Shown here: positions 24,313-36,400 of the stretch, piece after piece
Layout of the letters: every line of letters starts with the position of its first letter
How positions within the stretch are numbered: the stretch's first letter is position 1
Translations under genes and position numbers: made by a program
Notes under the pieces: model-generated
The model's input: the letters and a program-made list of their open reading frames with translations, nothing else
Database searches by the model: none
Told to the model about the DNA's origin: nothing
Origin: Sphaerochaetaceae bacterium
GTDB taxonomy: Bacteria > Spirochaetota > Spirochaetia > Sphaerochaetales > Sphaerochaetaceae
Direction: 5' to 3'
Assembly (NCBI GenBank): GCA_028532765.1
Contig: JAQQAR010000026.1
Span: 38,971-102,970 of the forward strand
DNA: 64,000 nt

Positions 24313-24328
24313 GGGGGCTTCGGCCCCC
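24313..24328 (+). terminator. GC-rich UUCG hairpin within the structural operon
   Basis: GGGGGC-TTCG-GCCCCC is a 6-bp stem with a very stable UUCG loop, directly after a stop codon. No T-run follows, so it is more likely a partial terminator or mRNA-stability element protecting the capsid message than a full stop. Confidence 0.5.
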
Positions 24329-24343
24329 GAATTGTTGGAGCAT

Positions 24344-24874
24344 ATGATGACAGACCTTGAGCTTTACAGCATTGCACTTTCCCTGTTCGATCGCGAGGTC
24401 ACCCAGGAAGACCTGGACAGCCCGAATCCCTCAAGGGAGGTGCGTTTGTGCAAGCTGTATCATAACCTGGCCCAACTCAGGGTGATGCGTGAGTTCGACT
24501 GGTCGTTTCTGATTGTCAGGCTCCAGCTTGACTTGGAAGACGATGAACCTGGGAGGGGATATCTTCATGGGTTCCTTCTCCCGGAGGGTTTGCTCAAGGT
24601 TGTCCATGCATTCAGTGAATTCCCCTATGAGGTGGCAGGGGGGAGAATCTATACGGATATTGATGAGCCGGTGGTATACGGTATCATGGAAAGCCTGCCT
24701 GCAAGCCATGTGCCTGCAGATTTCTATGAGTTGATCGCCTATGCACTTGCCTACCAAATCGCACCTCTCCTGGCACCGGAAGGGAAGATAGACCAGATTA
24801 CGCTTCAGAAGTACACATGGGCGCTCAATGGATTGATTTCCACTGAATGTCACAACAACAGCCGGGAGGGGTGA
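24344..24874 (+). CDS. Head-tail adaptor protein (gp11-like)
   Basis: 176 residues, helical, acidic. Position between capsid and tail nozzle genes and size match the adaptor ring of short-tailed phages. Two ATGs in tandem follow a GGAG; I took the first. Named by context. Confidence 0.65.
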   Translation: MMTDLELYSIALSLFDREVTQEDLDSPNPSREVRLCKLYHNLAQLRVMREFDWSFLIVRLQLDLEDDEPGRGYLHGFLLPEGLLKVVHAFSEFPYEVAGGRIYTDIDEPVVYGIMESLPASHVPADFYELIAYALAYQIAPLLAPEGKIDQITLQKYTWALNGLISTECHNNSREG

Positions 24875-24875
24875 G

Positions 24876-26483
24876 ATGGCTGATGTGTTGATCAACAACT
24901 TCACGAGCGGGGAAGTGTCACCCAAGCTAGGGGGAAGACCGGACCTTGGGATCTATCACTCCGGTGTCAGTCGGCTTGAGAACTTCCTTGCCATGTTGCA
25001 GGGAGGTATAACAAGAAGGCCGGGTACTGAATTGCTCGATACCTTGGAAAAGGAATGCAGGCTCATCCCATTCACGATCAGTGTGGATCTCTCATTCATC
25101 ATCGAGCTGCGACCCGAGGAAATTTATATCAGGAACAGTGATGGGACGCTGTACCCGGTCATTGTGTCAGGGGAGGACGCTCTCGGGGGGAAGAAGGTTC
25201 CCTATACCGCTGGAGAGTTGTCGGAGATCCAGTTCACCCAGGATTACGAGACGCTGTATCTGGCACACAGGAACCATGCACCCAGACAGTTGCGGTACAT
25301 CGGGGGGAGCTTCACATGGTCCACACTGGTGCCCACTACGGACAACATCTATGACGGGTTGTTCCAAGGTGATGGCAACTATCCAGGCTGTGTTGCCTAC
25401 TGCAGCAACCGGCTCTGGTTTGCCTCCAGCATCAACCATCCCTACAGGTTGTGGGCCTCACGGCCATTCGTGACCAATGACTTCAGGACTTATGATGTTG
25501 TTGTCTCTGTGGACAAGGTGATCAAGGACCCCCCTTGGCCTGAAGGCTGGGAAGAGGACCAGTCACTCATCTATGAAGAGAAGACCACCTCCAGGGAAGT
25601 GACAAGTGCCGACAACGCGATGATTCTCGAGGTGGGATCCAACAGGAATGACCGAATCGAGTGGCTCACTGTCGGGAAGAACCTGGTTGTGGGTACCTCG
25701 AGCGGAGAATGGATCATGCCCGGCAACATCAATGCACTGGAACCTTCCATCGTGCAAACATCAGCGTATGGCAGTGCCCCCCTACAGGCCCTGAACGTGA
25801 ATGAGGATATCCTGTTCATCCAGAGCGGACGGAAACGTTGCAGGGGCTATGTGATGGCGGATGGGGGCTACAGCAGCCCGGATCTGACTTTCACTGCAGA
25901 CCATATCCTCGCATCGGGGGTCAGGGAGTGGGTTTTCCAACGCATCCCTGAACCAAGGGTATACATGGTCCTGGACAATGGGGACCTTGCAGTCCTTTCT
26001 TACAACAAGCTGTACCAGATCCAAGGATGGGCCAGATGGACATTCAATGGCCGTGTAAAAAGCATCTCTGTCGTGGATACCCCGATGGGGCAGGATGTGG
26101 TGGCTGTCATTGAACGTGGGGGTATCTACCATCTTGAACGTTTCGATGAAGGATCAAACACGTACAGCGATCAGCACAATACAGACAATCCCATTTCATT
26201 TGACTCCGTGATGGTCTCAAACAGGTTTGAGACGCAACTGGAAAGCGGGACCACGATAGGGAAATCCAAGAAAATCTCCAGGATTGTTTTCCGGATGCTG
26301 AACAGCGAGGGATTCCAAGCTGGGTACAACGGATTGGAGACATATGAGAAAAGCATCGAGGAAGGGGATGTGATGGTCCGGATCGGTGGCGGATATGACA
26401 AGGAACTGAAGATGGAAGTGCGGTCAATTGGGGACAAGCCGTTGACGATCCTTGCGATGGTGTATGGATTGGAGGTTGGCTGA
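24876..26483 (+). CDS. Tail nozzle protein
   Basis: 535 residues. The start NNFTSGEVSPKLGGRPDLGIY...LENFLAMLQGGITRRPGTEL is the hallmark of podovirus nozzle/stabilisation proteins; the rest is beta-propeller-like with repeated Trp/Gly strands. It would extend the portal channel to the cell surface. GGAGGGG lies ahead of the ATG. Confidence 0.82.
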   Translation: MADVLINNFTSGEVSPKLGGRPDLGIYHSGVSRLENFLAMLQGGITRRPGTELLDTLEKECRLIPFTISVDLSFIIELRPEEIYIRNSDGTLYPVIVSGEDALGGKKVPYTAGELSEIQFTQDYETLYLAHRNHAPRQLRYIGGSFTWSTLVPTTDNIYDGLFQGDGNYPGCVAYCSNRLWFASSINHPYRLWASRPFVTNDFRTYDVVVSVDKVIKDPPWPEGWEEDQSLIYEEKTTSREVTSADNAMILEVGSNRNDRIEWLTVGKNLVVGTSSGEWIMPGNINALEPSIVQTSAYGSAPLQALNVNEDILFIQSGRKRCRGYVMADGGYSSPDLTFTADHILASGVREWVFQRIPEPRVYMVLDNGDLAVLSYNKLYQIQGWARWTFNGRVKSISVVDTPMGQDVVAVIERGGIYHLERFDEGSNTYSDQHNTDNPISFDSVMVSNRFETQLESGTTIGKSKKISRIVFRMLNSEGFQAGYNGLETYEKSIEEGDVMVRIGGGYDKELKMEVRSIGDKPLTILAMVYGLEVG

Positions 26484-27259
26484 TGGGTGGATTGTTGGTA
26501 TTGGGAGCTGTAGCAGGTGGACTGATGGGTGCCATCAATGGGCGCAACAAGGCTGCCCAACGGGAAGCAGAGTACCAGGACAAACTTGAGGATCTGAACA
26601 GGCAGAAGACACTGCTGGATACCGGTTACAACCAAGCAAAACAAAGCTACAACCTGGGGGTGGAGCAGGCAAAGGCGGGGACGGCCGAGGCAAATACAGA
26701 ACTGAACCTGCTTGCAGAGGAGACCCTTGCCAACAGGGACATGGCCCTGGAACAAACTGCAACGGCCGGGTCCATGCAAAGCACCGTGAATGCATTGCAA
26801 TTGGCAACGCTGGAAGTGCAGAACACCCAACAAACGGGTGCGGCTAGGCAACAAGCGGCAACAAGCGGTTTCCGGGGAACTGGTACCGCGCAAGCTCGTG
26901 TGGAGAACGCCATCAGTGCAGGAGCTACGGCAAAGGATACAGCCCGGAAGCAGAACCAGATTGCAAGGTACCAGACATACACGAGTGCCTTGAACAATTA
27001 TGTCTCTGCAAACCAGCAGGAAGCTGCATACAGAAGGAAAATCACGCAGAACAACAATGCCTTGGAAAGGGAAATAGGAAAGCTCGACCTGCAATTGGCG
27101 CAGGCGAAGGAGACCTATGAGCTCAAGGGAGGATACCTCGCAAGTGATATCAACTACCTCAAGACTGAAGGAAGGAAAGCCCTCGATTCAGCGAGAAAGT
27201 GGGACATCATAGGAGGAGGCTTCGGCGGGTTCTTACAGGGCATGGCTATGTTCGCTTAG
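26483..27259 (+). CDS. Internal virion (ejection) protein, gp14-like
   Basis: 258 residues. A glycine-rich hydrophobic N-terminus (LLVLGAVAGGLMGAI) is followed by long Ala/Gln-rich helices with coiled-coil character. This layout is typical of the first ejected virion protein of T7-like phages, which forms a channel in the outer membrane. The ATG overlaps the nozzle stop. A second hydrophobic glycine-rich stretch is at the C-terminus. Confidence 0.7.
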   Translation: MGGLLVLGAVAGGLMGAINGRNKAAQREAEYQDKLEDLNRQKTLLDTGYNQAKQSYNLGVEQAKAGTAEANTELNLLAEETLANRDMALEQTATAGSMQSTVNALQLATLEVQNTQQTGAARQQAATSGFRGTGTAQARVENAISAGATAKDTARKQNQIARYQTYTSALNNYVSANQQEAAYRRKITQNNNALEREIGKLDLQLAQAKETYELKGGYLASDINYLKTEGRKALDSARKWDIIGGGFGGFLQGMAMFA

Positions 27260-27268
27260 GAGAAATGC

Positions 27269-30200
27269 ATGGGTGTGAAATCATATGTGGCGGGGCTGAA
27301 GGCTGATGCACAGGCAAGTGCCTTGGACACAGGGATGAATTTCCTCGGGGGAATAGCATCACTTGCCAAGTACGACCAAGCCCTTGACCAGGCAAAGGAC
27401 AAGGCAGACATCACCAGGGAAACCACCGGTATTGAGGGGCTCAATGAGGAGTTTCTTTACAATCTCCAATACGACAGGGATTATGACAGTTACCAAGAGA
27501 AGATTGATGCGTATTTTGCCGATATCGAGATGCAGCTTGACGAGAACGAGTTGTTGAGTGATGAGGCAAAACGGACCATCAGGGATGAGTATATTCCCGT
27601 CTACAAGGAACAAATCTCCACCAATGCGGGCATTCTCAGGACCAAGGGGAAGATGGCTGAGATCGAGGTTGAGGTTGAAGGCCTCGGGTCGGCATTGGCC
27701 AGTGACAGCTCACTGGATTATGCACAGACCCTGAAAGGGTACAAGGATCATCTCGAGGAGCTCCAGATCTTCAACGAGGCGACCGTCGGGAAGATGGTTG
27801 ATGAGTATGCGTATTCGATTGCACCGGTCAAGGGAATGCAGGTGGTGCAGAAATCATACATGGATCATTATGCCGATGACAGCTTCAGCCTGACGGAAAG
27901 CATTGACCAGGTTGCCTCTGAGTTGGGGCTTGATGCAAGCCAGAAGAAGGAGATGAAGAAGCAAGTCAGTTCCTGGAAGACTGAATATGACCGGCAGATG
28001 GATACCATGTATGCCTCCCAGCTGGACGAGGTGAACGCTGGGATAGCCCAAGCATATGATGATGGTGAGATCTTTGATGTATCCATGCTTGACGGGATGA
28101 TGGAAGCACTTCCTGCCAAGCATCGGCTTGGAGTATACAAGGCCAAGAAAGATGCATATGCAAACAATGACAAACTTCTGGAAGCATCAATTCTCAGCAT
28201 TGCAGACGAATCGAGAATGCCAACTGAGGCAGAATGGAAACAGGTGGAACTGGTCCATGATCCGGAGAAACGCGATGAGTTGGGCTCGACCTTGCTGGTC
28301 GGTTATGGGGAATCCCTTGTCTCTTCCGGGAAAAGCCTATCCGAGGCGAGGGAAGCAATCCAGGGCTATGATGGCCCAGTGTCAGCAAGGACAAGGACCA
28401 AGGCTCTGGCGATGTTCACCAAAGCACAGCTCGACTTGGAGAGTGATGTCACCAAGGTAGCCAAGGATATGCTCGCCAATACGGGCGATCGGATCGACAC
28501 CATTGCAAGGATCCCACAGGACACGCTCACTGATGCGATGGAAACAGCCAAGCCGGAAGCCCCCGCAATCGATGCCTCACAGTTGGGAGAGCGTGGGGAA
28601 GAGTACATAGAGGAGCACATCAGCGAAGTTGCTGAAGTTATTGCGCCCAAGATCTCCATAGGCCTCGGGTTGCCCGGGATTTCTGTGGATGGGCTGGGCG
28701 ACCGGGGAGTGCCCTCTTCTCCCGAGGTTGCCAGAGAAGTCGCCAGAATGATCGTTGAGGAGCAGGTTGATGCTGTTCCCCATGAAGGTGTGGAGAAGCC
28801 GCTGGAGGGGCAAGAAGCAGAGCCAGAGCCCGAATCCGAGCTTACATGGGAAGAACCTTGGTGGTACTCCCAGTACTCGGAAAAGCGTGCGGAGCGCAGG
28901 AAGGAAATCGAGGAAGAGCGGGCTGCATATGAGGCAAGGCTTGTAAAACAGGCAGAGAGCGTACGAAAGGAAGCGGGGGTTGTTGATGCCCCCAAGGAAA
29001 GTGGTGCGTATTCGAGACCGCTCCTTGAAAGAGGGATGACACAGGAAGCGCTGGTTTCTAACATGCTCCAGATCATCAAGGACGGTGAAGGGAAATATCT
29101 CACCCAGGAGGAACTCGCCCTAATCCGCAATGATGATATCAGGGAGCAAATGATTGAGATGGCCAGTACCAAGGACTCTTTCCTGGTGGACAGTCCCCTT
29201 GCACTATCCTTCATTGATTCCTTGAGACGTGACCAGAATGTATCGTCGGATAGCCTCCGCCAGGCGGTTGAGGGATTCGTCAACAACGGTCTGATCAAGG
29301 CGGAAACTGCGCAGGATAAACGGCTCACCCAGAAGTATGCATTTGCTGAGAACCCCAAGGAGGCGGATCTACAAACCTATATCGGGAAGATTGCCGATGA
29401 GGTATTCCCCGTCAAGAAGGGTGAGGTCTACAACTCAAATCGGGATCGGCTGAGAACAACATTGAATGATTCGGCAAACAAGGCAATTGCAATGAATCCT
29501 GAATTGCTGGGGAGTGACTTTTCCAAGTTGCAGGCACAACTCCAGACGTTTGCCGTCAATAATCTGGCCAAGAACTCCCTCGATGACCTGGAGAAGGTCA
29601 CTGACTTGATGGCAAACGGGGATATCTCCAAACGCATTACAAATCTTGAGCACAGCACGGTCTCAACATTCCTGCAGGACGTACAGGCTGGGGATTATGA
29701 CGTTCTGATCAACTATGACGTGGTCCAGCAACCAGAAATCAGAAGCTTGAGGAATGCCGACAAGACAATTGTCCAGGATGCACTCTCCAGGAAACTCACT
29801 CCATATAAGGATTACCAGGAACTGCTGGATAACGGGACACGGTTTGAACAATTGAAGGTGATGGCGAATGTGTCTTTCCTGATGGCAGGTGGAGCGCTTG
29901 AAAAAGCCCTGACAGGATCCTTTGGCATCAAACCCAGTGACATGAAGGTCATGGGTAAGAATTGGGCTTTTTCGGATCCGAAGGCGGAAGGATTGTACTT
30001 CATTGCCACTGATGCAGATGCCGAAAAACGAGGCACCTTGGGTTGGGGGATGGCAACAGCAGACTCCGATGGGGTTCACAACCTTGTGATGTTTGCTGAT
30101 TATGTCGACCCGCAGCTCACTTATGAGATAGAGGCACTCAAGAAACAGGCTGGGGACCCAATGTTCGATTCCAGGAAACAACAAGCGGACCGGAACAGGG

Positions 30201-30403
30201 ACAGTGCCTCCTCGGTATTGGGCTTGGGAGGGCTCGGGATCTCCCCTGTAAAGGTCCAAGAGGAGTTGGACGACAAGTACTATGGCGTTCTTGATGAGCT
30301 CGAGGCGAAACAGAACGAACTCAAGACTCTCACCGACGACATCATGGCATACCGTTACAACCTGATGGGTATGCCTGCAAATACTCTGAGAAAAAGGCTT
30401 TAA
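27269..30403 (+). CDS. Large internal virion protein
   Basis: 1044 residues, mostly helical and charged, with an acidic linker (PLEGQEAEPEPESELTWEEP, about residues 512-531) and a basic/coiled segment after it. I find no lysozyme or transglycosylase motif. Its place between the gp14-like protein and the giant polyvalent protein suggests it is packaged in the capsid and ejected with the DNA. AGGAG lies 5 nt before the ATG. Confidence 0.7.
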   Translation: MGVKSYVAGLKADAQASALDTGMNFLGGIASLAKYDQALDQAKDKADITRETTGIEGLNEEFLYNLQYDRDYDSYQEKIDAYFADIEMQLDENELLSDEAKRTIRDEYIPVYKEQISTNAGILRTKGKMAEIEVEVEGLGSALASDSSLDYAQTLKGYKDHLEELQIFNEATVGKMVDEYAYSIAPVKGMQVVQKSYMDHYADDSFSLTESIDQVASELGLDASQKKEMKKQVSSWKTEYDRQMDTMYASQLDEVNAGIAQAYDDGEIFDVSMLDGMMEALPAKHRLGVYKAKKDAYANNDKLLEASILSIADESRMPTEAEWKQVELVHDPEKRDELGSTLLVGYGESLVSSGKSLSEAREAIQGYDGPVSARTRTKALAMFTKAQLDLESDVTKVAKDMLANTGDRIDTIARIPQDTLTDAMETAKPEAPAIDASQLGERGEEYIEEHISEVAEVIAPKISIGLGLPGISVDGLGDRGVPSSPEVAREVARMIVEEQVDAVPHEGVEKPLEGQEAEPEPESELTWEEPWWYSQYSEKRAERRKEIEEERAAYEARLVKQAESVRKEAGVVDAPKESGAYSRPLLERGMTQEALVSNMLQIIKDGEGKYLTQEELALIRNDDIREQMIEMASTKDSFLVDSPLALSFIDSLRRDQNVSSDSLRQAVEGFVNNGLIKAETAQDKRLTQKYAFAENPKEADLQTYIGKIADEVFPVKKGEVYNSNRDRLRTTLNDSANKAIAMNPELLGSDFSKLQAQLQTFAVNNLAKNSLDDLEKVTDLMANGDISKRITNLEHSTVSTFLQDVQAGDYDVLINYDVVQQPEIRSLRNADKTIVQDALSRKLTPYKDYQELLDNGTRFEQLKVMANVSFLMAGGALEKALTGSFGIKPSDMKVMGKNWAFSDPKAEGLYFIATDADAEKRGTLGWGMATADSDGVHNLVMFADYVDPQLTYEIEALKKQAGDPMFDSRKQQADRNRDSASSVLGLGGLGISPVKVQEELDDKYYGVLDELEAKQNELKTLTDDIMAYRYNLMGMPANTLRKRL

Positions 30404-30412
30404 GGGATTTGT

Positions 30413-33400
30413 ATGACAGATTTTGAAAAATTGATGCAGAATAGTGAAACCATGCGGATGCTCAAGATTGGAAACCCTGAGAGATCAAAGGATTTCGGCA
30501 TCCCCGATTTGCAGGTTGGATTGTTCGATATTGAGCAAAAGACAAGGGAAGGACTTGAACAAATCATCTACAATTCCCCCGATCCTGATGGTGCTATAGC
30601 AAAGCATGATACGGCCATCATGCTTAACAATTTCGGCATTGACATGGAGACCGCAAACAAGATGGCTGAGTTTGGGTTTGCCTCAGCCGCTACAGGCATA
30701 GATACACGCGAGAAAACCTATTGGGAGGCATTGAAGAACAAGGCACAGGAAGCCTATTGGACCGATATGCGTGGTATCAATACTTCATTGTACCGAATGA
30801 CCGGAGATACGAAGTTTCTTGAGAATGCGGATGAGTACAATGCGAAGGCCTTGAAGGCCCCGTTGTTCGAATCATACGGGGAATTGGGTGACCTTGTGCT
30901 CTCGGGCGTACAGCCTACTGTTTCCTCCGCTAAATTCATTCTCACCAGTGCACTCCTCTCATGGATACCGGGTGGTGTCGCCAACAAGGTGTGGGGCCCG
31001 GCGGTCTCGAAAGTGCTTGCCAAGGGAGGGGGAATTGCCGCAAACGCCGTGAACCTCTTCTCCACAGGATACTCCCAAGCGGGGAATGTGCTGTATGACG
31101 TGATGCAGATGAAGGATGCCGAGGGGAATACACTTCCTTGGGATTCCCCAATAGGCGGGGTGTTGTTCCACAGCCTTGCAGGCATGATGGGGCTCGTGGA
31201 ACTTGGAAGCATGGAAATGTTCCCATGGTATCGCCAGCTCAAGACGAAATTCACAGACAGGGAACTGGTCAAACATCTTGAGAGAGGGCTGGCCAACGCA
31301 TTCAAGAATTTCACTTTCAAGAGCATTGAAGGTACGGCAGGAGAGTCGGTGGAGGAGGGGATCCAGTCAGGCCTGGAGGATGGGTTCACCAATGCCTTGA
31401 AGGCCATGGCAAACAAGGATGGGGCGGAATTTGACCTGATCTCTCTTGGGGACAGCATAAGGAAAGGCACAAAGGCTTTCCTCGATGCAGGGAAAAGCAT
31501 GTTTCTTACCAGCATGCTTTCAGCTGGTATCGGACAGGGTGTCGTTTCAGCATCCCTACGGGCCAAAGCAAAGAAAAACTTCAATACCACCGATTCCTCA
31601 GTACCTGTGGATAGTTCATTTGTTAGCGTACCGAAAACTGATGTCGAGGAAGAGGGCAAGGAAGAACCAGATTCAAAAATGGATCCCATCAGGGTTGCAA
31701 ACGTGGGAACCCATCTTGTCCCTGTGGATAAATCCGAGGCAAGGAAAGCCGCTAAGGCAAGGAAAAAGAATGCAGAGGCAATGGAGGTTATTGTAGAGGA
31801 CCTCGCCCCGATGGAAACGGATGATCGCCTGTCCCTGCTCAACCGTGCGGCGATTGCCACGGAGGGGAAGCTTCTGGGTGATGAGAGCATAGCATTCGAG
31901 GATGGCGATGCCATGAATCGTGCAATTTACCTTCTCGCCCCAAATATCGAATCTGTGGAAGAAAAAGAGAATGGAGCTGACATCATCCTTCGCGATGAGA
32001 ATGGAGCAATCAGCAGGGTTCCCTTGCGCGTATTGCAGGAAGGGCAGGAAGGCACCGATCCAGACATCAGTTATTACGATGACCCTGAATCCCCATATAG
32101 CTTGGCAAGGGTGTCAGAGGAACAAGCTCTTGCATGGGAGGAGCGAGAGACAATCAAGAGAGCATTGGGAGACCTGGCATCCCATACGGAAGGACGTATT
32201 TCAACTGCAGATCTCGAGAGCAATGTAGATGCAATTAAACTGGTTGCCGACACACTTGGTATCAGCACTGACCAGATGCTCAGGGAGAATCTGCTGTTCA
32301 AGCTCGTGAAGGCATCTCCTGAGGGGGAGCGCGGGTATATCAACAACATAACGGTGGATGGGAAGAAACAATATACGATCCATCTCACCGAACGGGCAGA
32401 TGCTTCCACCCTGCTCCATGAGATCGGGCACTTCTTGCGTGGTACTGCGACAAAGGAACAGATTGCCGAATTTACAGCCCATTATGGGAAGGGCTCCACT
32501 GGTGTCTGGATTGAGGACATCAACAAGGTGGGTGACAGATATGTTGTGGGAGACCAGACATTTGATTCATTTGAGGCCGCGTTGAAAGTGGTCGAGGCGA
32601 ATGAGGAAGCATTTGCCGATGACTTTGTCAGATACTTGCGGACAGGAGAGGCCCCGACAGAAGGCCTCAGCAACATCTTCAGACGAATGAAGGCTGTGCT
32701 CCAACGTTTCGTCCTGGAGTTCGGTGGTGAGCTGGACCCAGAGGTGAAACAGATGTTTGACAACCTGATTGTCTCAAACACCAAGGAAGGGACGCCCCCC
32801 ACATCAAGCCCAGGGATAGCTCTGAAACAGAAAGCCCCTGCAAAAGATTCGTTCCAGTATAGGATGATTGCGAAGAGTGCCCATGAAACATTGAAGAATC
32901 CCGATGGGTCTCTCCGTGTATTTTTCCACGGTAGTGATCGTGCGATAGATGATTATAGCCCAACTCAGCAAGGGCTCATTACTGGTGCCAACAGTGCAGG
33001 CAAGGCATTCTTCTTTACTGATAGCGAGGAGGTTGCGCAAGAGTATGCAGACCTTGCAGCTGAGGCCCGTGCAATGCGAGAGGAGCAAATGCGTCTTGAG
33101 GCCTTGATGGATGACCTGAATGAGGAAAGCGAGCGTATCACCAAGCAGTGGCACAATGATGAGCTTGATACAGAAGAATATGACCAGATGCTTGAGGACT
33201 TGGAAGAGCAAATCAACCAAGCAGACGAAAAGCTTGCAAGCATAGAGTCCTCACTTGCCACAGGAGATTTCAATTCATTCCCTTCAGAGACAGATCCTGT
33301 CCTAAACAGGGTGTATCTTGGTGCTACGAATATTCTGGAAGTAGAGGGAGATGTCAATATTGATGAGACGATCGAGAAGGCTCTACTGGAAGGGTACAAT

Positions 33401-36400
33401 GGAGTTTATTTCAGGAATATCAGTGACTCCCCGAGCGGTCTAGAATCAGACACTGTCGCAATCTTTGACCCCGATGATATCTATTCAATTGGAGAGGACC
33501 AGAGTCAGCCGGATCTCTTCCAAACAGCTCCCCCAACCGACAGCGAAGCATTCAAGCAATGGTTCGGTGAAAGCAAGGTCGTGGATGAGAATGGGAATCC
33601 GATTGAATTGCTGCATGGAAGCCCGAACATGTTCGATGATTTCATTCGGACACAGGATAATGACAACGGATATCTGGGTGCTGGGTATTATTTTACCGGG
33701 GACAAGGGTATAGCGCAGACCTATGCTACAAAAAACAATATAGGATATATCTACCATGCATATTTGAAAATGGATAATCCTCTTCGATATGATCAGGAAT
33801 GGGACAAAGAATGGAGTAAAATTAGAGACGAAATTGTAAAAGAGAACCCAAGAGTGGAGCAATATTCCTCGGAGTTTGGGAAGTTGCTTGCAGAGAAAAT
33901 CCAATCCTATGGGTATGACGGGGTGCTTGATCTGCGCAATGGGGAGGTTGTGGAAGCTGTTGTGTTCAGGAATGAACAGATCCGTATAGCATCGGTTGAA
34001 CCCTACAGTATTGAATCAGTCCCAAGGGGCCCTTTGTTCCAGGAGTCCTCAGCTGACGATCGTTATTTCAAGGCGCTGGAGGCAGGCGACGAAACCACAG
34101 CCCAGCGGATCGTGGATGAAATGGCCCGAAGACGAGGGTACATCTCCTCCAATGATTTCAGGATGCAACATCAGGCTCCGAACAGCAAGGATAACTTCAG
34201 TGCCAATCTGGCTAGGCTTGACGAATCAGGGTTATTGCCAAAGGACTATTGGGATCACCCCCGCTGGTATGCAGGGGATACTGAGATGTATTCCTTCTGG
34301 AAGGTAAGGTCTGCATTGGACCGGTTGGAAAGATACGGCAGAGGGAATATCCGTCTGTATCGTGCAATCCCCAAGAATGTGAAAGAGGATTGGTTCAGAA
34401 ACGGGGACTGGGTCACGCCTGATGTCGAATATGCCAGGAACGAAGGAAGGATGATCCCGGGGGGATACAGGATCATCAGCCACTCTGTACCATTGGAGCA
34501 TGTATGGTGGGATGTGAATTCCATCGCAGAGCTGGGATATGATGATGGCAGGACTTATGCATATCGCAACACCAAGAACAATCGAAAATTGTTTGATCTC
34601 ATCGTGCGTGATGAGGATGGGAACATTGTACCCCCTTCAAAGCGGTTCAACTATCGCAGTGACACGTTGTACCAGAAGTCTGATCCATTACTGAAGGCTT
34701 ATCGTCATTGGGAACCGGAGATTACCTCTACCGGCATCATCAAGGGTGCACCTGAGTGGGTCAAGACCAGAAAAGATTTCAACCATATGATGCAACAGAT
34801 GCGCAAATTCCTGCGTGAAGGTGTCTCAGGAAGGTACTGGTATGAGCAGAGTGCTGAGGCGGTCTGGAGAATGATGCAGGGGGATCCTGACAAGGTGAGG
34901 AAGTTCATCCAGCTTCTGGCTATCTATTCCCCAAACAACAATGTACCGGGAAATACCCTGATGGCTATCAGGGCCTTCTCACATTGGGCGGCTGGCCTCC
35001 CTGAGAAGGATCTCAGTTCCGGTATGAGTGAGCTTGACAACAAGGCAAAACGGGCACTGTACCATGGGGAGGATTGGGAAGGCAGGAAGACCAATTCTTT
35101 CTATATCAATCTCATGTATGAACTCGTAAGGAAATATCCTGAGGCATTCCCTGATATGGAATTGTCGGATGTCGCCACGATGGACCTCTGGATGGCAAGG
35201 GCTTTCGGTTACCTCGTAGAGGCTTATTCCAATGACAAGGGATCCGGTAAATACTCCTTCAGTGAGAACATCACAAGGCGCCTTGCCGCAGAGATGAATG
35301 CAAAGTTGGGACCACTCGAGGACCCTTGGACCCCGCATCAGGTGCAGGCGGCGATTTGGTCCTCAATGAAGACTCGTTATGAGTTGAATCATGTAAAAGC
35401 TTCTACAAACAAGGAAAGTCTCAGACTTGGGTATTCGAAATTGAATTCCAAGGGCAAGGTGGAGAATCCTACTTCTGGAGAGAACGAAAAGCTTCACAAG
35501 CAATTGTGGAGAAGTTTTGCCGTTAACAAGGCTGGCACGAGTGCCGAGATAACCAAGGCGGTCGAGGAAACAGGATTCTCATTCAGTGAGGCAATCTATG
35601 ATTCTTCCCAAGTGGTGACATGGGAGTCGATTCCCTCTGAATCCACTGGGGCGGATATAACGCATGCTTCGATGGCCACAAAGAGACAGTTTACCCGTGA
35701 GGCATTGTCCTTGATCATGGATGTCGAGGGAAATGACCTTCTTGCCTCGATGCTCGGGGTGCCGATTAATTATTCAATATCCAGTGAAGGAGCCTACGCG
35801 GGGAGCGTTTCCCCGAATATTGTGACATCCTTGTTCCCCGCAAGGGAGAAAGGGAAGGAAGTGACTTTCGATACTGTCAGGAAGTATGCGAAAGCAATTC
35901 AGTATATCTACAAGCAAGATGCAGTTCCGTTTTTCAAGCCCAACTCCGTACCGTTGGTTTCCAAGACTGCTAGGGAAGAAATGCAATTCAAGGTGGTGAG
36001 GTACAGCCGGGGCAGGGACGGCAGCATATTGAAAGAAACCACAATCCCAAAGAGCAAGGTGGGGACACAAGCAGAAGCGGAACAAGTAAGGGAAGATTAT
36101 CTTGCAAAGAATCCAGGTTTGTCCCCGGAAGATGTGGCTGTGCATGGCGGGAAGTACTCGAGAGCCATGGTATTGTCCTTCAGGAATAAGTTGAATGATG
36201 TTATACTTAACAATGTCCTTGAGGAGTTGCGACAGTACATTGGTGAGGATGCTGGGTATACCCGTACAGGGAGCAACGAGATCATCGTAGTCAACTATCG
36301 GGATGATTTTACTCACGCACCATGGATGCATGATGAGGATTTTCTCGAGGCTCTCGACCTATTCATCGAGGAACAGAGACAGGCACTCGGTATAGTAGAT

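Noticed and set aside
28366..29358. Minus-strand open frame of 330 codons in the large internal virion gene
   Set aside because: Ser/Ala/Leu-rich composition typical of antisense shadows; no start signal; inside a long plus-strand late gene.
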